From the NCBI RefSeq assembly GCF_020085105.1, contig NC_058046.1:17880675-17944674 (forward strand): a DNA stretch of 64,000 nucleotides, written 5' to 3'. The translations under genes and the position numbers were made by a program. Numbering within the stretch: position 1 is the first letter of the stretch; every line of letters starts with the position of its first letter. Positions 24,400-60,098 of this stretch are shown here, piece after piece. The notes below the pieces were generated by a model, which worked only from the letters and a program-made list of their open reading frames with translations, ran no database searches and had not been told where the DNA came from. This DNA is from Siniperca chuatsi. Lineage: Eukaryota > Chordata > Actinopteri > Centrarchiformes > Sinipercidae.

Positions 24400-25230
24400 A
24401 TGGAAAGTTGACATTTTGGCTAATGGGAGGAAAGCATCTGTAGTGTCCAAAATGAAACGGTGCTCAGTAATTTTCATGCAAATCCAGCCATTAGGTTATG
24501 AATTTTACAAGTTTTCCTGATGGTGGCGCTTGAAGAAAGACCAGGGGTCACCAAAAAACATTAGATATGACCCAACAATATTATTCTGTTCAGATTAGAT
24601 GCTGTGAGTCATTACATAGACAGACAGACAGATAGTCACCAAAAAAACATTGGGATTCATCCTCTGGAGACAAACAAGAAGAAACTAAGAGTCTACAGCC
24701 ATGCTAGCTGCTCTGTGAGTCTGTACTTTGGCACAGCAGTGCTTTGAGCTAAATGCTAACATCAACATGCTAACATGTTCACAATGACAATGCTAACATG
24801 CTGTTGTTTAGCAGGTACATGTTTACCATGTTCACCATCTTAATTTAGCATGTTAGCATGCTAATATTAGCTAATTAGCATTAAACACAAGGTACAGCTG
24901 AGGCTATGGGTATGTCATTGATTTTAAAAGTATAGGACAAACTAAGATTTTAGATTAGATTAGTATTCATCCTCTTGGCATTTTGGATATATTCACCAAA
25001 TTGCATGGCACTCTGTCCAGTAGTTGAGATATTTCAGTCTGGATCGGTGGTGGACAGACCGACCGACGGACCAACATTGCCCTCCCCGGAGCCATGCCGC
25101 TAACATGTCTAAAAATAATCACAGTAAATTGAATGTAAATCCACCCATTCATTTTTAAAATACCTTGTTATGGACCAAAGTGTTGGTCAGGAGAAATGTT
25201 GACCTGATGGTGGTGCTATATGAAATGTCA
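24400..25230. repeat. Composite teleost dispersed repeat
   Basis: Contains phrases seen repeatedly in fish genomes, such as GGGATTCATCCTCTGG, GAGATATTTCAGTCTGGA, GTGGTGGACAGACCGACCGA and GATGGTGGTGCTA, with a block rich in GCTAACATG between 24740 and 24870. Recognition is from memory, and the element class is not known to me. It is interrupted by the insertion at 24563-24635. Confidence 0.6.
24563..24635 (+). mobile_element. Short retroposed insertion with target duplication
   Basis: A 73-bp insert, near-identical to 22905-22980, interrupts the surrounding repeat. It is bounded by TCACCAAAAAACATT (24548-24562) and TCACCAAAAAAACATT (24636-24651), a duplication of 15-16 bases. Its right end is a (CAGA)n-type tail. 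Together these suggest a 5'-truncated copy mobilised by LINE machinery. Confidence 0.6.
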
Positions 25231-26461
25231 GATTCATGACCTTTTGTCATCATGCAGGGGATTGAGAGCAGAGCTAAACTGTCTCTGATAGATGAGAAGC
25301 TTCTCTAATTCCCTCTCAGTGTGCACACATACATAGTTATCTCATCCAGTATCACATCACCTCTGTTGTAGCTCACAGACATGTTTATCATTGCTGATTT
25401 ATTCTTAGCTTATAACCACACATGTTGCTATCAGTCAAAATGTAATTGATGTTTAAGGATGTGCATTCTTGCTGGATTACAGCAAACACACACAATAGCT
25501 GGGGTTCAGTGTGTGTGGTGTAATATGTCCACTCCTGAGCCTTATAAGTCTCTGTGTGCTAAGATGGCAGCTCTACATCACATATGGGCGGACTGTATGT
25601 GTGGGTTTGCCACTGTTTCACTGTGTGCTATTTGTGGTTTCAGGGTATTACGTAAGAGCTGATTCTTTTCCCTCTTTCTGTTTTCCTCCTTCTTCTCTGT
25701 CTGTGGTTCATGTCTCTGTCAGGGAAAGAATCAGACATATTCCCACTCTGTCCACTCCTGCATGTTGTCTCCCTGTCTGTATAAAGACTCGTGTTTTCTG
25801 TGTGTTATTGTATGTCCAGAGGTCGAGTTTACAACTTCACGGTGTAGCAGAGTAAACAGTTTGTGCAACACAGTACGTCCATTATGTCTGAGTGTGCTGC
25901 TTGATGGACTTTGTTTGCTTCTGGCAGAATATGTCCTCCGCAAGACAGACAGGTTTGTCCTCTCAGCTGTACTGACTGATAATTAAGAAGACAATGTCAG
26001 GAATGTTTAAGAAAACCAATGAAGCTTTTCAGATTCCAGTCTTGCCCAAAAACTCACTTTCTTTACCTTCCTTTGAATCTCAGTTTTCAAAATATTCTCA
26101 TCCTTGTTATCTTTCTGTCTCTCACTCCCCGTTTTTAATTAATACTGTTTTCCATCTGCTCCACTTTCAGTCCAGCCATCACAGATTCACTCTTTCTCTG
26201 TGTTCACCAGTGTGTGACATTATTTTTGAGTGTGTTCATGCATGTGTTCATCTATCTGCCTGCCTGTCTCTGTGCACCAGTTCAGTGTGATCAGTGGTAG
26301 AGCTTCTGCTTTTCTTTCCATGTTTTTCACGTGTGAACAGTAAACAGCAGGAAAGGAACCGTAAAGTGTAAATAACGGGAAAAGCATCTCCGCTTCTTCT
26401 GTTTTCTTTCCCTGTTCACCTTTTTCACAGTGGCTTTTTCAAAGAACACATCTCATCTAGC

Positions 26462-26465
<4 letters not shown>

Positions 26466-26537
<72 letters not shown>
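26466..26537. repeat. (GT)n(GA)n compound microsatellite
   Basis: About 17 GT units joined directly to about 18 GA units, in the tacc1 first intron. Confidence 0.96.
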
Positions 26538-26539
<2 letters not shown>

Positions 26540-27639
26540 TATAAATGTGAAAGCCTGGACTTAAAGTTACATAAGCCATCCATGAGCAGCCTCAGAGGCA
26601 CATGTGTGTTTAAGTGTGTGTGAGCAGCGATGAGAGCTTTCATCCAAATGACTTTTCAGTTTACTGTTGAATCTAGGTTTACTGTATTGATTTGTTTGCT
26701 GCCTGGCCTGGATATTTTGAGTGAACAATGGATCCTCTGTAGGTTTGGTCACACATCATGGAATTAACAGCTAAATTTCAGATGTTATCTGTCTGTGTGG
26801 ATTTATAGTACATACTGTCTACAGGGTACATTCTTAGTCCTTGTTGAAAATAACTTTGCAACTTTGTAGCTCTTGTCTCCCTTTATTCATCCAGGGAAAA
26901 TAGGCACAAGTGCTCTTTTTCGGCAAATCTTTGTGTCACAATCACAGTTATCCACAGCCTCTGCTGGGAGCTGCCAAGTAAACAAACCATTAACAACTCA
27001 AATTACCTTTCAAACTCATTGTTGGCTGCCCAAATATGTCGGTAAGTCACATGTCAGTCAGTTAATTTACATGACAAATGTAAGACAAGACATTATGGCT
27101 GTTTTAAAGCAACATTGATCCTAAAGGATGTAGAATTCCTGGAAAGCTGTCATTGCTGCATTTTATTTTATAGTTTTAGGGAATTAGGGAGGGTGTAATT
27201 TCAGTGAGATGGGCTTTATTGGAAGGCAAAATTTCAGAAAGGAAGCATATTGCAATGGAATGAGTTCAGGATACACTATGAGCTTTATCTCCAATCCAAA
27301 CTCATCTTACATCTTTTAAAATGTAGTGTTTACCTCATAATTTTCTCCCTTTCTTCCCCTGCTCTCTTTTCATCTCCTCTTTCTTCAAGACACAAACGTC
27401 TGGTAGTCTGTCTGCCTCTTAAAACAGGAAGCAGTGCCTCTCCTCTGCGCCCTCTCTTCCCCCACAATCGACAAACCCTGAAAGAATTGGGGAGGGGGAA
27501 GGCAAACTCCCGAGAGCGAGTGAGCAAATTAACAAACATGCAGGAGCAGAGCGAGCCAATGTCTGTTAACCAGCTGATTGTCCACCCAGACAGAGAGGGA
27601 GAGGGGGGAGAGAGGGGAGGGGAACAGAGAGAGGAGTGA

Positions 27640-28028
27640 CTACTGATGCTCCAGTAATCAGCACTGTGTGAGTCAGTGCTGTGGAGAGCAAAGCAGCAAC
27701 AGCAGCAGCAGTGAGAGACACGTTTCCCTCTCACAAGCGTCAACAATGCTGAAGAGCAGGATGGGAAAGCTGAGCGGCTGAGTGAGAGGAGGAAGTGAGC
27801 AAGCCGTATAGAAAGCAAGAGGGGCAGAAGCTGACGTTACGAGGGAGAGAGGCAAGAAGACAGATCAACAGCTTCTTTTTGAGAGTCTTCTTTTTGCAGT
27901 CTAAAGGACTGTGGAAGATCACTGAACCTGACTGACAGCAGTGACAATTTAAACTAACCCAGAGGAAGAGGAAGTTTACTATTAGATTTTGAAAGGGCAG
28001 CAGGTTTAAGACTTAACGTGGTGCAGGG
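27640..28028 (+). promoter_or_regulatory. tacc1: tacc1 canonical promoter-proximal region and 5' UTR
   Basis: Purine-rich leader with a short CAG/CAA repeat (27694-27710) immediately upstream of the canonical ATG. The transcription start cannot be fixed. The long antisense frame (27330-27818, minus) is the reverse reading of this low-complexity leader. Confidence 0.4.
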
Positions 28029-42362
<14,334 letters not shown>

Positions 42363-44350
42363 GAGACACTCCCTGTGAATCAGCCACTACCGTCCCTCCG
42401 GCTCTGCCTAGCAGTGACGCCCTGTGCATGCCCCCCAGCCAAGAAGCAGCTCTCATACCCTTTTCCTACCATGTCTAAAGTAACTTCCTGTATACTGCAA
42501 TTGCACTACTTGTGACCAGAATCAAGAAGGTTCTGTACATGACTCTTGTTATATGTATGTGGTCACGTTGTTTTGTTTGCATTTTCGCCCATCATGAGGC
42601 CATCTGGACCTCTCGTGCTTTCGTCCATCATGCCAGTGAGCAACAACCTGCTTGTGACTCACTTAAATTCCCAGCAGCTTAACAGCTAAATTCCCAGCAA
42701 CTCATCCAACAGGATGACATCATGCAGGCTGGGGTTGTTTTAGAGTCGCATTCAGGCATACATTATATTTCGATGGACTTTGACAAGGATTGTTTTATAT
42801 TAAAGAAACAATCCATAAAATGTATTTTTCTATGAAGTAAACAATGATTTTACTCTGAAAGAGAACAGCTCAGGGGTGTTGTGTGGGGCAGAATGAGGTC
42901 AGGGTTAGGTCCAGCTGCAAAAGAACTGGAGGAAAGGATTTAGGATTGTTTGAGGAAATACAGTAATCCTCAGAGGCTTTGGTTCGTTCAGGAGTGACAC
43001 TGAAACCAGAATGAGTCTGGACCACATGTCAATGAAACTAAAGCTGCAAATAATTCACAGCATTTGCTTTACCTGGTTATCAGAACAACACAGGTGGGAT
43101 TCTGGACAATTCAAATAGCTGCAGGATGTTTATCAGTCACATAGAAGTATAATAACCTGACAATCATAAACTTTCTGTGATTGTATAAACTTTGTGGCAT
43201 TGTCTTGTCCGATCCACAAAGTCTTTACAGAGACAACTTTATCCTGAAGTATGAAGAGTGAGCAAATTCAACCACCACTATACGTTAACTATCCTGTGTT
43301 ACGAATCCTGAACAACTGGAAAAAGTTCAAACATAGTGAATCTATATTTTGGGTGAAGATATTTAAAACTATTGTAAGATTAGCAAGTGCTACAATATGT
43401 CAAAAACCATCACTGTGTCACAGATTGAGTGTCCACTAATCACATTTATCACGAAGGAAACTAAGAGTTTGACAGCTTTGTAAGAGGTTTTGTCTGTTGC
43501 TTATGTGTGATGAGGATGTGAGTATTTACAACACTGTACTAGTTATTCCACAGATAAACCTGTTTCTTTGCATGTTTATTTTCATCGCATTTCTCAGAAT
43601 GCAGATTGTTTAAAACTATTGTTTAAAACAATAAAACTAATTGTGTCCGGCAAAGCGCTTTAGTAATAACTTTTTCTACAGAAGAAATGTTCTTTCCATT
43701 CAACAAAATAAGCCAAACCTCTCTGCAACATCAATGTTAATTAAAGGCTCAACACAAACTACTATTTGCCTCAGTATAGTCTGACTCAAAGGAAGTAGGC
43801 TGTGGGTATAAGCCTGCCATTGGCCAACTATTTCAGTTGGAATTCTCTTCCCCTTTCGCTATCTGCGTGTTACCGTTTTGCAAGAGCACCGTTGCTGCAT
43901 CCAGGGCTTAGCTTAGCATCACTAAAAAAAGTGTGGTGTATGAGACTAGCCTCAATATAACACAGTATAAAATTTTAAAATCTATGACTTAAATAATATT
44001 TGGTCAAAGAAAGTGAAACGACTAAAAACCTGACAATGCATTTAGTTCTCATTTTTGTAGTCAGTCACTATTGAAAAAGCATTAATGTCTGATACTCACC
44101 ATGTAAATCCACTTCTGACACAAACCCACTGATGTGCTACAGTTTATATTTGTGCCATTATAATATCATGTTACCTCTCCTTACTCAGCTGGTTTGTCTT
44201 AATTTTTATAAAATATTGTTTAGCCACTTTAGCCCCTTTCTTTAATTATTGTTTGTATTTGTAAATTGGAAATGGCGATCTCACACAAGTGTTGACACAT
44301 CAAGGACTTACAGTTTGTGTACATTTGCCTGAATAAACATATAATTTGTT
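42363..44350 (+). other. tacc1: tacc1 3' UTR and flank
   Basis: No coding signal. Poly(A) hexamers AATAAA occur at 43630-43635 and 44332-44337; the second is followed by a T/G-rich stretch (TTTGTTCTGCTGTAAGTTTTTC). A 3' UTR of about 1.3 or 2.0 kb is likely. Confidence 0.5.
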
Positions 44351-45002
44351 CTGCTGTAAGTTTTTCTTGTTTTTTACAGTTGTCATGATTACCTATACCA
44401 CAGACTCAAAGCACAAAAGTATGAGGTCTCACAGTGTGTATCTGTGTGTGTCAGTGTGTGTGTGTGTGTGTTATGTTTGTCAGTATGTGTGTCATGGCCT
44501 CAACTTCAGCCTCAGTACTGGTAATGATGCACAGTGCTTACATCTTACACACACACACACAAACTTACACACTCTCACACATCCCAGCTGAGGCGGGGAC
44601 GTGAGTGAATAACGACCTTGAGCTTCTTTGGCAGCTTCAGCTTAATTCTGCATCCACAGTGTGAAAACTGTCCACAGTTACAAAAACAGTGTAGTAGAGT
44701 CAATACTATAACAAGTGACCTCAAAAATCTGTTAATCACAACACTGATAGCTTAATAACACTGACCTGTAACTGCGTCTCCCTGTTAAAGCTAGCTTGGT
44801 TAAGTCCATTACCACAGGGTGCTGGCTGTGCAGCATAGATAGAGATTACAGAGATAAGACCTTAATGCCCTCAGACACCTTCCCCTGCCTAAACCCCCTC
44901 CTCCACCTCATCCCCTGGTGTCCCCTCCATCAGAGCCTCATCTCAGCTCATCCACTCTTTCTCTGGACTCTTGAAGACACAGTGACCCATCAGCCAGGTG
45001 CC

Positions 45003-45949
45003 ATGAAGACTGCTCTCGCCCTGCTGCTGCTCATCTCTCTGGCCTGCCACAGTAAGTTTCTATAACACTGATACCAACACTGGATTTGGGGTTTTCAGCA
45101 GTGGGGAAGGATTAAGTTTAAAGGCAGCTGGCACACTCTAAGAGGTTACAGAAGCACTGTGACACAGAGGATCCAGGATTTTTCTGTCCTAAAAGCAGCA
45201 CCTTGGACAGCACAATTTGAGACATTTTCCATATAAATATGTCACGCATTTAAGCCTGCAAGGATCAAATGATCTATATGTCAACTTAGTCTGCAATAAA
45301 TGTATCCTGAATGGTGGAAAAATCTATACACTAGTGCAATCTAACATGTTGTTGTGATATATAGCAGCTTTGATTGTGTGCAAATGTGTCCAAGTCATAA
45401 AGTCTATTTAATGTAAGCAAATGTGTGTGTGTGTGCCTGTGTGTGTTTGTGTGGATGCACAGTGGGGGTGAATGGACTAATAAGAACATAATGGTTGTGT
45501 GTCTGCATGTTTACACCCACATGTGAACATACATGCTTAGTCTCAAGTCAGGTGCTCTCTCCTGTTCTGTCTGTGAAGGCCACGCCCTCAAATGTCACAC
45601 ATGCGTGGCGTCCAATGAGGATGACTGCAACAGACAGGGTTCTACCTCCTGCCCTCAGTACGCCGACGCCTGCTCCACCATCACAGGACCCAGTGAGTAA
45701 ACACACACCCAGGAAAACATGCAACACAAGTATGATTTGGTTGAATACAGTATTGTAAACGTCTCACTAGAGGTCAGCATAACACAGACAACCCACTGCT
45801 TGTGTGAGGTAGCAGTTAAAGCAGTGCTTATGCTGTTTTCACTGACAAAGAAGAGGTTTTAAAGTCAGTATAAAAGCCCATAATGCAGGAACCAATAGTA
45901 TTTTTGGATATATTACAAAAATCCAAATTCGTGTCTTATTCTGATTGTT

Positions 45950-45991
<42 letters not shown>

Positions 45992-46469
45992 ATCATAAAG
46001 CCAGCCTCTCATCATTTGAGGTTGCTGGATGTTATCCCGGCAGTTTATGATAACCACAGACCTCTGTATGCCCATATATTTGTCTATGTGTGTGTGTGTG
46101 TGTGTGTGTGAGTGAAGTGAAGAAGAGCGAGAGTTCACCAGGTTCACAGCATCACACCAAGTTAACACAAATGGTCAGCATTCAATCGCTTCAAAGCAAC
46201 TGTGAACATCTGCCGGCCTCATGCGTCCTGCTCTGTCTCGCTCTCTTTCAGACACTGTGATGAAGTCGTGCACGTACAAGGCTTTCTGCGACAAGGCTCA
46301 CGGCGGCAGCTCTGGGGCCAAGATGCAATGTTGTTTTGGTGACGACTGTAACGGGCCCCACAGGAGCCACAGCCACGGAAATCACCACCACAATGGTGCA
46401 GGGGCTCTGGCCTCCAGCCCCGTCCTGCTGATCACGGCCCTGCTGCTGCGCATGGCCTTCAGTCAGTAA
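45003..46469 (+). CDS. Ly6/uPAR-domain GPI-anchored protein
   Basis: Three exons (45003-45051, 45579-45692, 46252-46469) give 126 codons plus stop, the classic Ly6 gene plan. Residues 1-19 form a signal peptide (MKTALALLLLISLACHSHA). The mature domain starts LKCHTC and has ten Cys (22, 25, 33, 41, 48, 61, 67, 81, 82, 87), ending CCFGDDCN, the three-finger LU signature. Residues 90-102 are His-rich (HRSHSHGNHHHN). They are followed by a small-residue segment and a hydrophobic tail (SSPVLLITALLL) expected to direct GPI attachment at the cell surface. The ATG has G at -3. The orthologue cannot be named: fish Ly6 genes are numerous and divergent. A role in receptor modulation or cell adhesion is only a family-level guess. 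Confidence 0.88.
45952..45989. repeat. (GT)n microsatellite
   Basis: About 18 GT units in intron 2 of the Ly6-type gene. Confidence 0.95.
46087..46110. repeat. (GT)n microsatellite
   Basis: About 12 GT units, second GT run in intron 2 of the Ly6-type gene. Confidence 0.93.
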
Positions 46470-47074
46470 ACACCTCTGCTTTTCTTCTCCTCCAGTGATT
46501 CATCATCTCCTCCTTATCTGTTTCATCCAGTCAATTGTGATGTTGTCTTTCCATCCACCCTCCTCTCTCTGTCATTGGCCCCCTCAGAGATTTTTATTAT
46601 CCAAGTTTACAAAAAAGGATTTGAGCGGCAGAGAGTTTCAAGTGGTTTATGGTTTTTTTTTTTAAAGTATTTCTGATGACAGTGTTGGTGCAGTGAAGGA
46701 GTGTCCCATAAATATAAGCTTCTATTCAGCACCTTTGATTGTGTCATTTTTTTATCATCATCAAAAACTTGAATAGTAACCTACTTTTTTTCTATAGTGG
46801 TATGTTCACTTTCAGGTGATGTAAAGCTGAGAGTTTGTGGGGAACATATGTGTACAAAGTGAAGTACACCTACTAAGGGTTTTGCTACAGACGGTGGGGC
46901 TCGGGTGTGGTTTTGGTAGGTGCTGGGGTGTCTCAGCAGTAGCTAGTGCACAGCTCGCTTGATACCATAGAACCACATTATTTAAGTAATTTAACACCCC
47001 AAATATCAAAATGTTTAAACACTTTTGTAATTAGTGCATGAATTGTTCATTTTTTGTGCATGCAAGCTTGTCTG

Positions 47075-47080
47075 AATAAA
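47075..47080 (+). terminator. Ly6-type gene poly(A) signal
   Basis: AATAAA 606 bases after the stop codon, followed 16 bases later by a long GT repeat (47097-47138) that matches the GU-rich downstream element used for 3' end formation. Confidence 0.6.
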
Positions 47081-47095
47081 GATACACTCCCACCC

Positions 47096-47096
<1 letters not shown>

Positions 47097-47138
<42 letters not shown>
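47097..47138. repeat. (GT)n microsatellite
   Basis: About 21 uninterrupted GT units just downstream of the AATAAA at 47075. Confidence 0.96.
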
Positions 47139-47139
<1 letters not shown>

Positions 47140-47141
<2 letters not shown>

Positions 47142-48493
47142 CATGTGTGCAGTGTGTGGGTAAGATCACCTTGCTGTGTGCTGTGACATTTGATACCCCA
47201 CACTTGACCTTTAAAAGCCAGAGAAAAGAGATATGTGTTCATGATAATGTCCCTAATTGTAAAAGTGCATATACAGTAGAGAGAAAATAGTCATAGACAG
47301 TCTGTGATTTTCAGCAGAAACAGGGGGGTCTGTGGAAACTTAAGGACTTCCTTCTGCAACTGTGTAACTTGAAACCTGTGCAGTCGCCACAGGATATGAA
47401 ATCAGCGAGGTAGGTCTCCCTCCTCAGGCAGGTCATATGACGTGCAACCACTTCCTCTTAACAGGAGGCCACAAATTTTGCCAAAAGAATACAGAATTGC
47501 TGTTGTAAATGCAGATATTTGTTATTTCAGCACTTATAAAAGGTGTCAGGCTCAGCACTACATGTGTGAAAACTAAACCCAGACTCTTGACTAGACATAA
47601 AGTGTTGAAACCAGGAGCTCAAGTCAGTTCATCCTCCGAGCTCTCTTTCTGTTTCTCAGGAGTTTCATCACAGGACTCAAACTGTGGTCATCTTTGTGTA
47701 AAGATGAAGAAACAGTGAAGCAATACAGAAGTAATCTATTTAAGTAGGATACACACTAAGATGCTTTACATTTTGTGAGATTTAACACATTTTACAGGGA
47801 AATATTGTACTTTTTACACCACAACTTTTGTCTGATGTTAAGTTTGCTACTTTGCAGATAGGATTTTACATAAAAACATAAGATAAACTCAGAAAATAAG
47901 ATGCACTGCTGAAGTTTAAACTATGAGGTAGTCAACCCAAATACCAACTGGATCACCTACAATATTAAAACATTATTCTGCCAGGAATGTAACCATTCTG
48001 CATCAGTTGTGACACCTGAATATCCTCCAGTTGCTTTGAGTGACATTCAAGCAGAGATTTCTGAGGTTTGTTTCTTAATATTTAATGTATCTTTCATATA
48101 TTTTTTCCTCTCTGATGTTAAATTGAAACTGATGACCGTTGTAGCGGTCTGCTTTGTTCAGAGGTGTTGCTTCACAGTATTTATCATGGCTGACACTGTG
48201 AGGTGTTGACCAGAGGTCATTGATGTAAAACACAATGCTGTTCAGACTAAAACTGTTTTTAAACAAGCAAGTAACTGACAGCTAAATGTGATGTAGTTCA
48301 AACGGTACTGAGCAAATTAATGTATTTGCAGTGTTACAACCATAACGATTATTTATGGAATATTCTTTTTCCATGAGCATATTTGCATAAAGCATGTCCT
48401 ATTTGCACAAAGAGAAAACAAGTAGCTGTTATTTCTGGGCTTTTTTAAGATTGTAAAAAAATGTTTAAATGTTTAAAAAAATGTATGGTGTAT

Positions 48494-48546
<53 letters not shown>

Positions 48547-49300
48547 AAATAAAATAGTTCTTACCAAGGTTACTTCTCCAATTACACACACATATATTAC
48601 ATATGTTTGTCTATTTTTTAGACCAGATATCGTTGACTGTTTTTAGGCATAAAAATACCTAAATTGAAATGAAAGGGATTTAGTATTTCTCCACCAGAAA
48701 CATCTGACAATTTAGAGAAGGATTTGGAACAACATTTGGACAATTTACAGAAAATATAACTGAACAGTTAAATGAATGAATAAGATGTGAAAATGTGTGA
48801 TCTTTTTAAATGCTCAGGAAATGTTACGGAGATTGGTTTGGTGGCTAGTCAAATATTTGTAAGTTTAGACTCATGGCTTGGTAGTCCTATTGCTACTTAC
48901 TTCAGTACAGGTACAGTACAGGATTTTTAAGTAGTTTTTTTTGGCACCACTGCTTTTGGCACATCACCTTCCACCTGTCACACACTCACCTTTACATGGT
49001 ACGTACTCAAATGACACTATTCTTCTCTGTGTTCCTGTTTATCCAGGTTTACACTCCCTTCCTTTATAGCTCATTTATATGAACTAACTGATTCAGCTGA
49101 GTCTGTGTGTTTGACCCAGTTCTCAAGTTGCCACCTCAGAGAAGAAGAGATCATATATTGGATAGGGTTGCAGGAAGAAAGATACTGCGCATACTACAAA
49201 AAAAGCTTCACTAAAAAGAGCAAAAGCTGTCGAAACAACTGGAAGGAAGAGGCCTATTTTGCATCACTTTCCCTGTTAAACTGAGACGGGAAAAGGCAGA
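47140..49300. other. Intergenic between the Ly6-type gene and plekha2
   Basis: No gene recognised. AT-rich, with a (TA)n run at 48496-48542. The short open frames have no family motif. Confidence 0.5.
48496..48542. repeat. (TA)n microsatellite
   Basis: About 23 TA units in intergenic DNA. Confidence 0.96.
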
Positions 49301-49676
49301 AGGTAGGCCTGTTGAGCTCAGTTTAGTTCCTCTTCTGTGAGAGCAGCAGCAGCAACAGCAGCGAGGAGGAGGAGGAGGAGGAGGAGGAGGAGGAGGACCC
49401 GGGCCGGAGCTGACAGGACGCATAGATCACATCCGGGGCTGGTTTATTCTAATAACGAAACGTCCAACCCGGAAAAAAGACAAGTCTTCTGAAATGCGAT
49501 CACACAAACAAACAGACGAGAGTGTGAGATGCACGCCGGCCCTGTTAATGTGCGCTGTTTGTAAAAGTTGTTAAAACTTTCTCTACCATGCTCGTATTTA
49601 CCAAACTCGGGTCTCTCTGCTTCGTAGTCGTGCGGGGCGCTGGCTGTGGCGCACACTGACTCTCCACAGCGAGCGG
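49300..49676 (+). promoter_or_regulatory. plekha2: plekha2 promoter and non-coding first exon
   Basis: CpG-rich pocket with trinucleotide repeats, ending at a strong donor, GCGG|GTAAGT (49676/49677). The first coding exon (acceptor at 51974) needs an upstream untranslated exon, and this is the best candidate. The 5' boundary is not determinable. Confidence 0.5.
49341..49396. repeat. (AGC)n(GAG)n trinucleotide repeat
   Basis: AGC/AAC units (49341-49362) followed by about 11 GAG units (49363-49396), inside the presumed plekha2 5' UTR. Reverse-strand reading gives spurious poly-Pro and poly-Cys frames. Confidence 0.93.
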
Positions 49677-58771
<9,095 letters not shown>

Positions 58772-60025
58772 TTATATAAGGACTGTCCAGACTCCTGTGT
58801 GGACTCAAGTGTTGGTACCTGCTTTAAAATGAATGTGACTGGTAATAATAGTATTCCCTGCTAATGAAGTGACACTGTGACCATCTGCCTCAATGCCATG
58901 TCATGAGATTGGGGCCCCCTGCTGGTCTTGTAGCTGTATTGCAGACGAAGGATGCACCCAGCTGGAAGTGGACCAAGGGGCGCAGTGTTTGTTGTTCACA
59001 GGACTGTGAAAGAGTATGATGGAGTGTTTTTAGTGCAACTTCCTCTGAAAACTTGAATAATCTTGTTATTAATTGTTCTTGCAGACAAATGATGGCACAT
59101 GCTTTCAATCTGTTGCACTTGGCTCCCATCGGAGACGTAACGTTGTCATCAAACACGTTTCCACCCCTGCTAGAAGTATTCACAAATAAGTGTTTAAAGG
59201 CATTTTAACACATTAGTATCCATAACTTTTATACTCAAGTTTATGTTCACTAAATACTAAAATAATTTGGGGTCTTTTTAGTTTCTTTGGAGCCCAGCAG
59301 TGTTTTTCCCTTTTTCTTCCTGAGGCATTATGTCAAAAGCCTCACATCAACTTACCTTCATTTTAATTACCAAGCATTTTATTACTAACATCTAATCATG
59401 TGTCTGGGGGAAAGTATCCTGTTGGTCTCATTAAAAACGGTACACGCACTCACATGCCAACTGACTGAGGGCTCCTCTGTTGATGCAGCCGGTGCAGACC
59501 GAGAAGATGGAGTCAGCAGCAGCTTTTATGTGTTCGCTCTATGTTTTAAACAGGAGCTTTTAATACTTGGCTTAAAAATCAGTTGTCAGTAAACAGTGAC
59601 TCCTCTCTTAGCTTTTAACAGGGTACCATAATAATACAGCAGTGTTTAGATGGTACTTGTTGTAGAATGTACTACCAACATCAAAGTACAGCTGGTTGAC
59701 AGCTTTGTAAATGTGATTTTCTTATTGCAGCATTATGTGGGGTAAATGTGCCACTACTTCTGGTAATTTAATTGTAATTCCGCACTTTGCTTTTCTCATT
59801 TTTCTTTGTTTTTTTGTCACAGCAGATATTACAGCTTCCTCTGAGATGATGCCTCAGACACTTTGTGTTGTTACACCAGTAGTCTCAGCCCTTCTCAGGT
59901 TCACCTCAAGACTTCATTGATGTGGAACCATGCTCATGCCTATTTCCGTTTTCTGAAGCTGTGTGCACTTGTCTGCCTGCGTATAATGTTAATTTTCTTT
60001 CTTGTACATTAAATGATGCTTTTTA
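58772..60025 (+). other. plekha2: plekha2 3' UTR
   Basis: No coding signal. ATTAAA at 60008-60013 is followed by a T/G-rich stretch (TTTTATTTGTCTTTTTTGGGCTG), suggesting the 3' end near 60,030. An AATAAA further on (60810-60815) is an alternative. Confidence 0.5.
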
Positions 60026-60084
60026 TTTGTCTTTTTTGGGCTGTTTTTGATCTAAAGTTCATAGTTTGTTTCAGTTTTCACACT

Positions 60085-60098
60085 CTGCCATCTAGTGG
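60085..60098 (-). promoter_or_regulatory. CTCF-like motif
   Basis: The minus strand reads CCACTAGATGGCAG, matching the CTCF core CCASYAGRKGGCRS at every position. It lies just past the plekha2 3' end. Confidence 0.45.

Larger units (their letters stand above)
20295..27600 (+). other. tacc1: tacc1 intron after the distal first exon
   Basis: About 7.3 kb without recognisable coding sequence. It holds a 26-bp perfect inverted repeat (23119-23244), a short retroposon pair (22905-22980, 24563-24635), a composite dispersed repeat (24400-25230) and a GT/GA microsatellite. Open frames such as 25511-25855 have no family motif and are treated as chance. Confidence 0.55.

Noticed and set aside
27330-27818. 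162-codon minus-strand open frame
   Set aside because: Low-complexity Ser/Cys-rich reading opposite the purine-rich tacc1 5' leader; no domain or splice context.
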